Shown here: positions 50,191 through 61,927 of the stretch, piece by piece | Layout: each line of letters begins with the position of its first letter | Position numbering within the stretch: position 1 is the stretch's first letter | Assembly: GCA_002749535.1 (NCBI GenBank) | Contig: MZZL01000408.1 | Location: 1,355,465-1,419,464, forward strand | Source of the DNA: Apophysomyces variabilis | Lineage: Eukaryota; Mucoromycota; Mucoromycetes; Mucorales; Mucoraceae | Direction: 5' to 3' | DNA: 64,000 nucleotides | Made by a program: the position numbers and the translations under genes | The notes under the pieces: model-generated | What the model saw: only the letters and a program-made list of their open reading frames with translations | Database searches by the model: none | What the model was told of the DNA's origin: nothing

Positions 50191-51935
50191 TTATAGCCGG
50201 TAAATAAAGTTTGGGTCCTGGACATCCGTCAAGTCATCCTCTACGTTCGTGACCTCGCCAGGAGATCGGGCTAAACGACGTCGGTTGACAATGGCCATTC
50301 TCCAACGAGCAAACAGGAGAAGAATAACACCCACAACGTTGCAACAGATGTAAATAATGAAGCCTCCGGCATATTTAGGGGTTGTTTCAACATTCATCAC
50401 GAAAGGACCAATGAAGTTGCCGACAGTGTAGAATATCATCATGACGCTGTTGTAAAAGATCTTTTTCGTATAACCAGAAACGTTATTGGAGATGGATGCG
50501 AGCATCAGGACGTAGGTCGGTGTATACGAATAGGTGATGTATTGTCCAATCAGCTTCAGTTTCGTCTGAGGAATAACGACCATCAACAGCATGCCCAAGG
50601 TACCGGTCATCATCACCGCGCATGCAACGTAAAGAGTCTGTCTGATTCTGTATACGAGATACACACCGAGCAAAATAAAGACGATATCAAGTAAACCCGC
50701 AGGCATTGTGAGAAGAATGCTATTGTATTCCTGTCACAAAACATTAGAAACATTGATACGAATATCTTGTCTTTCTAACAAGCGTTTTTGCTTACATCGT
50801 AACCAAAAGCGTTCACGATCTGGGTACTATAGATGGTTAGACCGCCGTTGCCAAGATTGAACGCAAGACAAGCAAAACAAAAAGCCCAAAGACGCGTTTC
50901 TTTCAATGCCTCTTTGATCTGTTCTCGCTTGACAACGGTTGTTCTGACGACGGCGTTATCGCGCGTGCGTTCTTCTACGAGTATTTCCTGCTCGGCATTC
51001 AAGCGTAGATACTTCGACTTTGGATTGTCGATCAAGAAGAAAAAGGCAATAATACCAAGGACGCAGGTGATACCACCAAGTATAAACATAATCCTACGTA
51101 AATAAGAAAGCGTTCAACAAATTATTGTATGACTATTTCTGTTTGGTTTTGTTTAATGAGCTTACCATCGCCATCCAGCCAGGCCGTGGTGGTCTGGCAT
51201 GCGTTTAATACCATAGGTGATAGCGCCACCAAGAATCATTGCAACGCCATTACAGAGCCATACCACACCCAGCCGTGTAGGTTGTTCAGCACGACGATAA
51301 AATGTAGAAACGAGGATAGTCAAGGCAGGATAGATACCAGCCTCGAAGAGACCTAATAGGAATCGCATCGCCACCAACTGGGAAAAGTTTTGTCCGAAGC
51401 CATGGCATAACAGGACAAGTCCCCAGATAAAAACAATTAAACCGATATATCTTCCCAAAGGAACAACTTGCAGCAGGTAGTTGTTGGGAACCTGCAATAT
51501 GGTCATTATGTATTTTCCTCCAGTTGATCATGTTACCTGATACAGGAGGTATCCTAGATAGAATATAGATGCAATGGTACTGTACTGGTAGCCATCAATA
51601 TTTAAATCTGACTTGATATCCAACATCGAAGCATAATTAATTGTTGTTTTGTCAAGAAACTGTCATTAGAAAGGAGAAGATGTCTTTCTTAGATACTGGG
51701 ATTCATGTTAGGAAATCGAGGGCTACGAACAAACCTGCATGAAGTTGATAGTACAGATAATGGGTAAAATCATCAAATCAATTTTCCGCACAAATGCGCG
51801 TTCTTCTGCTGTTGTAATTTGGTCGTCGTCGGCGTAACCATAGAGATAAGTTCCGTCTTCTCCACGCAGCTTTTCCCGAGGTTGCTTTTCGAAGGGTGTC
51901 AGTGGCAAATCGAATGGTGTGGATACCCGAGCCAT
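50191..51935 (-). CDS. MFS permease, Dal5 allantoate-permease-like (anion:cation symporter)
   Basis: Plasma-membrane transporter of small organic anions; the substrate cannot be read from sequence. Five exons run leftward from 51935 (MARVSTPFDLPLTPFEKQ). Motifs of the Dal5/ACS family: KIDLMILPIICTINFMQFLD at TM1, FSQLVAMRFLLGLFEAGIYP (the R-F-x-L-G-x-x-E-A-G-x-x-P block), FFLIDNPKSKYL in the central loop and NVSGYTKKIFYN near TM10. Twelve hydrophobic segments are visible. It ends QDPNFIYRL. The start at 51935 sits about 50 nt after a TATA-like box; an in-frame Met at 52025 would add an odd hydrophobic leader, so I reject it. A paralogue lies directly upstream in the same orientation. Confidence 0.87.
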
Positions 51936-51980
51936 GGCGGAGAGGACGGAAGAGAGAAAGAGCAGAGAGCAAATAGAGTA

Positions 51981-51990
51981 ATATATATAA
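51981..51990 (-). promoter_or_regulatory. TATA-like box of the first permease gene
   Basis: TTATATATAT on the minus strand, 46-55 nt before the chosen ATG at 51935. The distance fits a short 5' UTR and supports that start over the upstream Met at 52025. Confidence 0.45.
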
Positions 51991-52450
51991 GCTTTTTTTT
52001 TCATATTTTCTGATTTAGTCGCCACGGTTTAACTGCCATTTTGGTATGCCGACTTAGAGCTAATGGGCATAGTTAAGGAATGATGGAGTACAAAAACTTT
52101 ATTAAAGAAACGCGCGGACAGAGTTCTACCCTATTCTTGGATGAATTTTTATAAGACTGCAATGAACTCTTGTGCTATGACACATTCGCAAAATCAGGCA
52201 ATGGTGACCTCGGTTATTTAATTGTCAAACCGTGTAACCGGCGGACGCCGACAGTTCGGGATTTCAACGATCTAGGCCTCGCTTGTGCTCCCTGCTTAAC
52301 CTCATCATAGAACAGCACACCCTGCTATAAGTAGCCCTAGTAAAAAAAAAATAGATGGATCTAGTTTCATGTTACAATGGAAACATAAATGTTACAACGA
52401 TGCTTTTTAACTATGCAAGATGAAAAGGAGAAAAGGAGAAAAGCTATAAT

Positions 52451-54267
52451 CTATATGCGGTAGATGTAATTAGGGTTTTCGCGGTCTGTTATATCGTCCG
52501 TATAGTTCGTATCGTCATTTGCCGTATTTGAACCTTTTCCCAATCGCTTTTGATTTGATTTGTACATGGAATACCTTGCAACGAGTAGTAATAGTATACT
52601 GAGGGCGTCGCAGACGATATAGACTACCATGCCAGTTGTGTAGTGTGGATATTCCCTTGGAAACATTAAGAATGTACCACTGAAGTTGCCGATGGTAGAA
52701 AAGACAATCACACAACTGCTGTAAAAAATCTTCTTGGTGTACCCTGCGACATTGTTCGCCACGCTTATTAAAACCAAGGTGAAAGCAGCCGCATAGCCCC
52801 AACAAAGATAAAGACCCAATAGTTTCGCTTTTCCGAGTGGGATTACGACCAGCAGGATGAGCCCAGTTAGCGCAAACAACAGAAGAACTGAAGCAGTGTA
52901 GAGCGTATGGCCATATCTATAATTAATCCATACAGCGATCACGATGTAAATGCAGTCGCACACTCCGCCGGGCATAGCCAACAAGATCGAAGTGAAATTC
53001 TAAGAATGGATCATCAGTTATCGGAACGGAATCCACTTATAACCTATTACATCGTATCCAAAACCTCGAGTAATAAGTCCTGTAAATGTACTAAGTGCTC
53101 CATTTTGCAAGCTGAGCAGAAGCGCCACCGCGATATAGCAATAAAACCGGATCTCTGTCAAAGCCTCCAGGATATGGGATTTCTTGATCTCTTTTGTCCT
53201 GACAACCTTATTATCCAATATGCGATCGTTTACAATATATTCTTCTTCTTTGGTAAGGCGAAGCCATTTCGATTTTGGATTATCGACGAGGAAGAAAAAG
53301 GTGGTGATACCAACAAGGATGGTAACAGCACCAAGGATAACCATCATCCTAAGAACAATTTTCAGTTTCAAGAAATGAGAAGTTACTGACTTCAATTTCG
53401 TTCTTTTAGTTTAAGCAGAAGCTTCACACGACTTACCATTGCCATCCTGCCAAATTCGCGAGACCTTGCATATGCCCGATCCCATAGCCGATCAGACTAC
53501 CAAATGTCATTGCAGCGCCGCTGCATATGTACACAATCCCAATCCGCACAGCTTGTTCTTTCCGCCGATAAAGAGTGCTTAGTAACACAATGCAACAAGG
53601 GTAAACGCCTGCTTCGAACAAGCCAAGAAGAAATCGTAGGCCTGCCAGCTGCGAAAAGTTGTGCGATTTGAATGTGAGCAGGAGTACCAGACCCCAAATC
53701 ATGATGATGCCACCCAAATATTTTGCTAGTGGTAGCCGCTGGATGGCAATGGCGTTGACAGGCTGTCATTCACATAACAAGCACAGCAAAACAGTTTAAA
53801 TTTAAACTAGATGCATGTCGTGGCGTTTTAGTCTCTTTTCTTTTGCCACTTACCTGAAAAACAAGGTAACCCAAATAAAAGATGGAACTGATCCAGTTAA
53901 ATTGATCTCCCTCAAGATGATTGTCAGAGATTAAACCTAATAAGCTGCCCCAAGTAATAGCTGTTTTGTCGAAAAACTATGAATATTTAGTACGCAGCCA
54001 AAAGAAAATGCAGAGTCATTCATCGCTTACCTGCAAAAAATTCAGTAGAATCACCAATGGCATTACATATACAAAATCTAGTTTGCGAACTAGTCTTTTC
54101 TCCATTGGACTGATTTTGTATTGGGCTTGTCCAGCTGTGTTGTACTCAAGCTTCACATAATTCTCGACGATGGCCGAGTCATTAATTTGCTTCTCCTCAA
54201 TAGAATAGGTTTGAATATTACGTATATCCTCGGCGTATTCCGATTTTGACTCAATCGGAGCGTCCAT
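52451..54267 (-). CDS. MFS permease, Dal5-like, tandem paralogue
   Basis: Same family and layout as the gene at 50191-51935. The start at 54267 gives MDAPIESKSEYAEDIRNIQT, then EKRLVRKLDFVYVMPLVILL and FFDKTAITWGSLLG at TM1. FSQLAGLRFLLGLFEAGVYP is the family signature block, FFFLVDNPKSKWLRL the central loop, and NVAGYTKKIFYS lies near TM10. It ends RENPNYIYRI, parallel to DPNFIYRL in the neighbour. Introns fall at the same places as in the neighbour (after the TM1 NFLQ, before VNAIAIQ, after NLAGWQW, and before the NFTSILL exon), so the pair arose by tandem duplication and then diverged widely. Substrate unknown. Confidence 0.87.
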
Positions 54268-54820
54268 GATGAAAGAGAAGAAAGAAAAGGAAGTAGAAAG
54301 AAAAAGGAAAAAAAGGAGGGGAAAGCGGGTAGCTACTGTTTCATTTCAAATGAACACTATTTAAACACCTTTTGAACACAAAACCGTCTTCATGCCTTCT
54401 TTATTCTTTTTGTCCTGTATCTGTTCTCACTAGTGCAGAATGTTTCAGTTTGAGAAGGAAATACTAGTGTTACGTAGAGATCTTGTCATCCGTGCACTTG
54501 CAGGTAAACGTTTCCCCCGATGGGATACGGACTCCTGCACACATGGCTCGTATTGGTTCGGAAACCCAAAAGATTTTAAGCTTGCACGCTCGTCCCACGG
54601 CGGGATATGAAAACTAAGCCGCGTTACCTAACGAATTGGACCCAAAGTCCTGCTTCAGAAGATCCGATATGATGTTTATTAACAGCCTATACTAAGAAAA
54701 CCAACCAGCAAGCGCAATGTCCATATGCGCCACACTGTTCGACATAGTTGCCCTTGAAAAAGGCGTATACAGTTTAGCCTTTCAGCCCGGACATTCATAA
54801 TAAAGCGCACGGATAATGCA

Positions 54821-55474
54821 CTACGGCGGTAAACCAGATTCAAGAGACAGTTGAGGTTTTGAGATCATGTCAACTCTGAAGTCTGTAAGAGAGACGGGTT
54901 AGTAGTTACTTGAGCTGGTTTTTTTGGCAACTCACCGGCGACCCGTATGTAAAATGTAAGCATTCCGAGGGAGACGTGCTCTGATGCCGAAGAAGGCGTA
55001 TGGATGAAGAACGGAGCTGTCTGCACATAACTTGACCCACTGGAATGTCTTTCGATGTTTGTATAAACGATAGCCGAAAGCCCTAAGTTGGTACAGCACA
55101 ATTCATCATTTATCTGAATGGTCACAGGAGCACTGTTTGAAGCCTGCTTGATAATAGAGCAACGACGCAAATATAAAGATAGATTTAGAGCGATTAGAAA
55201 AGTACTAATAAGAGCTAGGGTCCATAAACAAGTATCAAACTTAGCTCTTTATGGGATGATTATAGAAATGACATCGATCGTTAGCGTGTACAAAACCAGG
55301 GTAACCCCATTACCTAGGCCCTCAAGCTTGAATGCATTTATGGACCATAGCAATGGAAATAGTACAACTTGACCTTCTCTGAAATAGATATGATCCAAGC
55401 CTTGACATTCACTTAGTTCATGAAGTAGTCAAATAACTACAGATGGAATAGATGTGGCGCGTTATGTAAAACAT
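54821..55474 (-). CDS. Small membrane protein of unknown family
   Basis: I do not recognise this protein. Four exons join in phase: 55474-55441, 55400-55314, 55244-54936 and 54882-54821, giving 163 aa. It opens MFYITRHIYSICLDHIYFRE. A hydrophobic segment FPLLWSINAF is followed by a clear transmembrane helix (TCLWTLALISTFLIALNLSL) ending in YLRR. Then comes a hydrophilic part with SAPVTIQINDELCCTNLG and HVSLGMLTFYIRV, and the end QLSLESGLPP. The 69-nt intron between exons 2 and 3 removes an in-frame TAA and has a GCTAAC branch site, which supports real splicing. The two-Cys INDELCCTN and beta-strand-like tail suggest a lumenal or cytosolic small domain. The start is the least certain part. Confidence 0.5.
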
Positions 55475-56614
55475 GGTGTTTGCTGATTGCTATTTCTTCT
55501 TCCTTTTCCTGCTCCATCTACGGCATCCTTACAATTTGGACCATAGGTTGCATGTTCCCTTCGTTAAAATATGATCGGAATAGATGCCGGCTCTTGTTGG
55601 CCAGTGTAACGAAAGGACAAAGAGATGCTCTAGCGTCTCTTTATTTTTTTTTCTAAGCATGGACTCTCCATAATACGACGGATTCGTATTAGACTAAAAG
55701 GATCAGCGAAAAATATTGGGGCCCGTCACCATACCAACTGTGATAGAAGGTTCTTCATTATCCTAAAAGGGTACTACCTCGACTAACTACAGGCTTTCCG
55801 AAAGGTGCGAGCATATTCATGACTCTACGTGGCTAGAGTAAGGTCAGATGGTGCATGATAGAAGCACAACGTCATGATATCTGCATAACATAGAAAGCAT
55901 CTCGTTAAAGCAAGAAAAAATAACATGAGCATTGGTCCTGTGCGCAGTTCAACTGACGTGATGAAATTTTACTTCTCCTAGGAAACATGAGAAAAAAAAA
56001 GGTTGCATGTCGCACCAGAATATGCTAGATGCGGAAATCCATTATTAAGTTAACACTTTCTATTTTTTTGTCAAAAGAAACCAAAACTTCCTAACAAGCA
56101 AGTAAAAAGTTATACTGCTAGAGGCTTAAGAGAACATGCGCATCGAATTTCTGCTATTAGAGTACAATAAGTACAGAAAAGAAAGGTATCAACAAATTCA
56201 TGGTAAGGGAACGAGTGAAGACGAACAGAGACATGAAAATATCAGACGGTGAACATCCGATTTATGCTATGGAATCGTAAAACGTTATCGCGTTTTTTAA
56301 GATGACACAAATTACTGTCTATCATGCACGCGAGAAAGGGATCTAGACTTCCACAAGGGTAAACTAACGATGACATGCCTTGCTTATTTCGACCTGCCAT
56401 TATCCAGTTCGTATTCTCACGGTAATAGTTAATAAACGTATCACTTTGCACAAATGTCGCACAATATCACCCGTCTTGTTACTCAAATGTGTAAGCAAAA
56501 ATAAACATGGCCATATCTTGTTCATAAAAAGCTTAAAGGACTTAGTCCACCAACAGTCGGTCTCCTGCTTTAGACAAAATACATCCATACTATTATGCTG
56601 TTCCTTTTCTTTTT
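55475..56614. other. Intergenic, no gene seen
   Basis: About 1.1 kb between the small membrane protein and the BAG-domain gene. AT-rich, no supported coding exon. Confidence 0.45.
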
Positions 56615-58048
56615 TTACGCGTAAACAGGCTGCTGCTGTGCATTTTGTTGCTGCGCATTTTGCTGCTGCTGCTCTAATCGTCTCCATTCCTGTTGTTTAT
56701 GGTCGTCCAGCCGTTCTAGCATCGTTTCGGCTTGTTTCACCAATTGCTTCCGAACTTGACGGACGTCTCGATCACCACCTGATTCAATCGCGTCAAGTTT
56801 AAGCAGCACTTGCATAATTTCATCTTCATAGCCTAAGTAGGCTCGGTTGTTCTTGGTGGTTGCAGGTAAAACAAGTGGCCGAGGTTTTTCCGTGGGTTGA
56901 AAACTGAGGGAAGAGGAAAGAATCGCGGCTTCTTTTCGTTCTTGGATGTCGTCCAATTGTTTTTGAATATCATGTAATGCGGCCAACTTCTCAGCTTTGT
57001 ACGGATCCATGTAGTCCATGGACACCTCACGTTCTTGTATAGGCGTTGGCTCAGCCTCGGTAATGATTTGCTGCGGTACGAACATGGATGCTGTCGTTGG
57101 CATCGTCGCTTCTTCTTCCACATCGCCTTCTTCTTCCTCTTCGTTCCCTTCCTCCTCCGTAGATTGTTCCACCGCGTTGTTGTCTGACCATGTTTCATTT
57201 TGATCACCTACATTCACAGGAGCACGAACAAGCTCGTCCACTAGGTTCTTGAGAGGAGTCGTTTGATCATGCAGAGATGGCCTCGCTTTTCTTAACGGTG
57301 CTTCCCGCAGTTTTTCATGTTCAGGAGCTAAAAAACTTGATCGTGGGATTTCCTCACTACGATCAATATTGTGTGCATATTCTTGTTCTTGTTCTTTTGC
57401 TTCTTCCTCTTCCTTTTCCTGCTGTTGTTGTACAATATATTTCCATAGATCCTGTATCGATTGAGTATCCTGCGTCTGTTCCTCTTCTATCTCTTTTTCT
57501 TCCTCCTCTTCTTCTTGTGCTTTATCTTTCACGTCGACTTCGGCTTTTTCTACTTCGTTTTGTTGTTGTCTACAGGGCTTGCCAAAGGCAAGTCGGAGAA
57601 GTTCACCCAGTTGCTCCGCACGGAAATCACGAAACCCTTGTTCGTCGTCAAATTGCTCTTCCTCTCTTTCTATCTGCAATCGCTGCTGCTGATATCGTTT
57701 CCACATATCATCCATTCGCTGTCTTTCTACAGCGGCCGCAATAAGCTGGCGATATTCAACATCTTCTTGTGCTTGGCGAATCAATGCCTGCCTCCGCAAA
57801 GCATCCAGACAGTGTTGTATACGACGACATCGCTCACGACGATATCTCTCCTTGAGCTGCTTTAGATTGTACATGGCTTGTTGCAGACGTAATCTTTCTA
57901 AAGCTACTCTCTCTTGTCTCGCTTGCTCTTCCCGTAAAAGGGATTGGAGTATAAGATAGTCGTCGAGTGTCAGTGGCATCCGAAATACGGCACTTGCCGA
58001 TGGATGAATAATTAATCGTGTTGCGGGAGGCTTATCATATGAATACAT
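56615..58048 (-). CDS. BAG-domain protein with long charged coiled coil
   Basis: BAG domains bind the Hsp70 ATPase domain and promote nucleotide exchange. A single exon encodes 477 aa from 58048 (MYSYDKPPATRLIIHPSASA). Most of the N-terminal half is Arg/Gln/Glu-rich helix (for example RQALIRQAQEDVEYRQLIAA), followed by acidic and Q-rich low-complexity runs. The BAG domain is C-terminal, with KAEKLAALHDIQKQLDDI, then YLGYEDEIMQVLLKLDAIES and RQVRKQLVKQAETMLERLDD, ending in a Q/N-rich tail (QQQQNAQQQNAQQQPVYA). The start at 58048 is preferred to the upstream in-frame Met at 58147 because it follows a C/T-rich leader and a TATA-like tract near 58110. Hsp70 partnership is inferred from the domain. 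Confidence 0.8.
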   Translation of the reverse strand: MYSYDKPPATRLIIHPSASAVFRMPLTLDDYLILQSLLREEQARQERVALERLRLQQAMYNLKQLKERYRRERCRRIQHCLDALRRQALIRQAQEDVEYRQLIAAAVERQRMDDMWKRYQQQRLQIEREEEQFDDEQGFRDFRAEQLGELLRLAFGKPCRQQQNEVEKAEVDVKDKAQEEEEEEKEIEEEQTQDTQSIQDLWKYIVQQQQEKEEEEAKEQEQEYAHNIDRSEEIPRSSFLAPEHEKLREAPLRKARPSLHDQTTPLKNLVDELVRAPVNVGDQNETWSDNNAVEQSTEEEGNEEEEEGDVEEEATMPTTASMFVPQQIITEAEPTPIQEREVSMDYMDPYKAEKLAALHDIQKQLDDIQERKEAAILSSSLSFQPTEKPRPLVLPATTKNNRAYLGYEDEIMQVLLKLDAIESGGDRDVRQVRKQLVKQAETMLERLDDHKQQEWRRLEQQQQNAQQQNAQQQPVYA

Positions 58049-58351
58049 AAGAATTGGGAGGGAAAAGATACGAAGAGGGAACGGTGAAAGGCAAGTTTTG
58101 GCGTCTCTATAATATTCTCCGGTTTCAAGTCGGACAGTACCAAGCAAAGAAATGATCTAAGTCAGCTGAAACACACCCAGGCTGGCGACTGGTTTGCTAA
58201 CTAGACAGTTATAAAAAAAAGCGTACTCCATTGTTTTCATCATGGATGCATGCACAGAAATCATCAACTCTTGAATAACTGCTTCTAGTAGCAACATTAA
58301 GTAGGAGCTATGAAATGATAGAAGCATGATACGGCCGTGAAATGAACCGTT

Positions 58352-59117
58352 TCAAGCTGGCAAGCTTGGCAAGTCCGGAAGTCCTAAAGAAAGCGAATCC
58401 GTCGATTGCGTATTCACTTGGAAAAACATAGACGAGTTGTTGTTGCTGCCGATAGTGCTACCATTACTGTTGGTATTAGTACTATCGCTACTGCTATTCG
58501 TGTCCGCTGGATACTGCGTAGGCGTAGCCTTGAGCTTTTCGGCAATGTGGCACATCAACAATCTTACTGTGACTACAAAACCTGTATATCCTTACCCATT
58601 TCGGCTTTTTCGATAAGAGTTGTCGCTTTACACCGCTGAACAAACCAACAACTGCACTCTCCCATATGGCTCTGCATTCATCTTTCTCTTTGTCGTTACC
58701 ATCATATCCTAGCTGATACTGGAATGTCGGGCGCTAATCAAAGAAAAAAAGTTAGTCTCTGAGCAGTTCTTTGCTTTGTACATACTTGAAGACAGTCCAA
58801 AGCCACAGCAGTATAAGGATGACAGGATGCTTCAAGAGTTATTCTGAACATATTCTCAAGAGATCGAGCAATTTTCGGGATATAAGGTGTGGCACGATCC
58901 AATTTCTTTCATGCCATGAGTCAGGAGCCTCCGGTCATAATCACAATGTTTTGGAGTATATTATTTTACCTGTATATACTTTTGCGAAAAAATGAGAGGA
59001 TATTGGTTTTGTATATGGTCGCTTATGACGGAATCGAATGCATGTTTGATGTATGCTGTCATTGTATCCGTTGGATCAAGCAATAACCTAAGTAGATATT
59101 CCGGATGTATAGAAGAC
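58352..59117 (-). CDS. Unknown protein, 3' exons only
   Basis: I do not recognise this gene. Four exons join perfectly in phase: 59117-58970, 58905-58786, 58733-58596 and 58534-58352. They read SSIHPEYLLRLLLDPTDTMT, KHAFDSVISDHIQNQYPLIF, KLDRATPYIPKIARSLENMF, ASCHPYTAVALDCLQ, RPTFQYQLGYDGNDKEK and AIWESAVVGLFSGVKRQLLS. Then comes a Ser/Asn/Thr-rich disordered tail ending LGLPDLPSLPA. The first part looks all-helical. Exon 59117 begins in the middle of a codon, so at least one 5' exon is missing. The frame at 59667-59918 (MACSRSTQTETPVQQ) could belong, but I found no splice in the right phase. Confidence 0.5.
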
Positions 59118-60173
59118 CTGTTAAGGACATAATTTCAGACGGAGCTAATGTTCAACGCATAAGGAACAAGAAGAACAGAAAAAGGATATTTTGAATCTCC
59201 CAATCGAGGACAATGCATAGCTTCTTTAGCTTTCCATGAGGCACCTGCTTTCCCAGAGTAGAAGAGAGTGGGGTTATCACCATGGCTTGTGGAAGATAAA
59301 ATACGAAGCCTAATAAACCATGAATTTCTATCTTTTTTTTTTCAGTCTTTGTAAGTAGGACGTACACTGTCTCGAACTGTGTGCTTGATCCATGCTACAT
59401 TGGCTATCTAACCCGAAGTCATATTTTGCCATTACCTTTTTTCATTATTGTGCAAATTTTTTTTTCTCTGCGTGAGTTTCCAACGTATTATTCTTCTTTA
59501 TGATTTTTTTCACTTTGCCTCTACAAGCGGCTGTTGCATCCATACGAAGGATGTACTGCAATCCATTTCATTAATCCTACTGACGCAGTATTTGGGGGAA
59601 ATAGATGAGTGAAGGATGGATAAAGTAGGAATAAAACGAGGAAATCTTTTTCTTTTTCAATTCACTTCATGCCCAAAAGGATATTTCAATCGTCAAATGC
59701 CCACCGTCTAGGATGACATCTAAGGCATCTAAACGAAGTGGGTCTGTGCACTCTAAATGATAATGCAGAATCTGCGAGCATGTCGCACGAAGTCGAAAAC
59801 AGCACGTGCTCATGGCTGACTGATGCTGACTCTTTGGAATAAGTAAGGACACCTTATGCTGGACTTGCTGAACAGGTGTTTCAGTTTGTGTTGACCTGCT
59901 ACAGGCCATTGCTGACAAAGATTAAAGTCTGTTGGAAAGTGAGAGAAAGAGAGGACGAGTGAACTTTTTGCTTATGAGAGCAAGACCGTTTGATTTCATC
60001 ATCTCCACAAAGAAAATTATTATTAATTTAAACTCAGATTCTGTCAGCGTTGACAAACCATGAGCGGAACTAGAAAGAGACCCAAACTATAAAAGAAAAG
60101 TCGACGAAGCGGCCACCGTCACCCCACAACTTTGTCAAATAGATAATACAACAAGCAACAAAAGATAACGACA
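59118..60173. other. Unassigned; may contain the 5' exons of the unknown gene
   Basis: The minus-strand frame at 59667-59918 (83 codons, MSAMACSRSTQTET, ending TIEISFWA) is the only stretch here that looks like protein. It may be a separate small gene or the first exon of the gene to its left. The rest is T/A-rich. Confidence 0.35.
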
Positions 60174-61318
60174 ATGACCGGAAACATTGCACGTAAGATT
60201 GTCAAGTCCGTTCTTTCCAGGGCACAAACGGATGGGGATGGTGCCAGAGGTAAAGAAATAGAAATTAGTTTAATGCTCCGGGTTACACGGGATGTCTTAA
60301 CGGTTGATTCCTTCTCTCCAGTGTTTCGCAGTATTGGCAACCGTGAGCTTCGTAACCTTGACCCTTTCTTGATGCTTGGTAAGATAACCATAGGAATATC
60401 CACTTTGTAACTCATACCATTCTATTTGTATTAGACGAGTTTGATGTCAGCCCCCCCGCAGGTTTCCCTGATCATCCACACCGTGGCTTCGAAACAGTGA
60501 CCTACGTCCTTGAAGGTGAATTTCTGCACGAAGACTTCAAGGGCCACAAGGGCAAAATTGGACCTGGTAGGTTATCATCTACATGCATGGCACGAAAAAT
60601 GGCTAACACTTCCCATCAACGATAATTAGGTGATTTGCAATGGATGTCGGCGGCCCGTGGCATTGTCCACGCCGAAATGCTTGCAAATGAAGGTCGTGGC
60701 CATGGTCTTCAGCTGTGGGTCAATCTTTCCGCAAAGGATAAAATGGCGGAACCAACCTACCAAGAATTTCCAAAAGAAAAGGTGGTCCACGTCTCCCCCG
60801 AAACAGGAATAGACATCAAAGTCATTGCCGGCGAATCTTATGGCGCTAAAAGTCCCGTCTTGACACGAACACCCACTATGTTTATTGATATCAAGCTGAA
60901 GAAGGGCAAGAAAGTGGAGCAAGTCATTCCAAAAGAATTTACTGGCTTTATCTACACTTTGTCGGGTACAGCCTTGTTCGGATCAGAGCAACACAAATCT
61001 GATGCACATCACACTTTGGTCTTGAGCGACAACGGTGGTACGGTGATCCCGGTCGAATCCCTATCCGATGATTGTCACTTTGTCGTGATTGCAGGGAAGC
61101 CTATCAAGGAACCTATCGTACAACATGGACCATTTGTCATGGTAAGTGAACCTAAACTTTAGTTCGTGCTACAAAAGCACTAATACAATTGATTCATCGA
61201 TTAGAATACTCAAGAAGAAATCTATCAGGCCTTTATGGATTACAGCCACGGCCGCAATGGATTCGAAGGCGCACCCGAATGGACTTCAAGCATTCGAGAT
61301 TATTGGGCAAGGAAATAG
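60174..61318 (+). CDS. Pirin (cupin-fold metal protein)
   Basis: Pirins are iron-binding cupin proteins; some have quercetinase activity or act as nuclear cofactors. Five exons join in phase, with introns at about 60250-60321, 60380-60434, 60566-60629 and 61144-61204. The start at 60174 gives MTGNIARKIVKSVLSRAQTD. The pirin core has RELRNLDPFLMLDEFDVSPP, HPHRGFETVTYVLEGEFLHE (metal His pair), GPGDLQWMSAARGIVHAEM (third His and the Glu) and GLQLWVNLSAKDKM. The second cupin half has TGFIYTLSGTALFG. It ends SIRDYWARK. All four metal ligands are present and the length is normal for the family. Confidence 0.93.
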
Positions 61319-61927
61319 ATGTGTATATCTCTGTTTGTGCCATAACTCGGTTTTGTTTTTCTTCCTCTTTGCTTTCCATGTAATTCTTTTCCTTTTTATA
61401 TCTTGCTTCTTTGTTTATTCTTCTTTAAATACATCTTCACATTGACCCTATATATTGTGTGCGTAAGTGAAAGTATCAGATCCGAACAACGAAGAATAAG
61501 TTGGTTAGACGCTAATTCACTTAATGCCCTCCTGTTCCTTTAAGCACCGAATTATTTTCTAACAAACGCCCGCAAATAAAATTCACTCTTTCTTACAGGA
61601 GGATTATAAACAGGAATCATATAAAAAGTTGCTTTAATACACTTTGCCTATGCCGCCAGGAAAGCAGAACATTGGCTGTGGATTGATCGACAGTTCCTGT
61701 CCGCTGGGTGACATGTCCATTTTCATCAGTTTACTATAACTATCATGTACGCCGCATAAGCGTCTTAAAAGGAATATTATTATTAAGACGATTGATATCT
61801 TACGACCAAGTAATCTCCAACTGATCTATGGTACGGTAAAAAAAAAAAAAGACCGTTTTACAAGTTATCCAAACATTCAGGAAAATCAAGGTTCCTTGAG
61901 GGCTTCTCTTCTTTATTTCGCCAGCGA

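Noticed and set aside
51936..52025. Upstream start at 52025 for the first permease, giving a signal-like leader
   Set aside because: It would place the TATA-like box inside the coding region, and Dal5-type permeases have a hydrophilic N-terminus.
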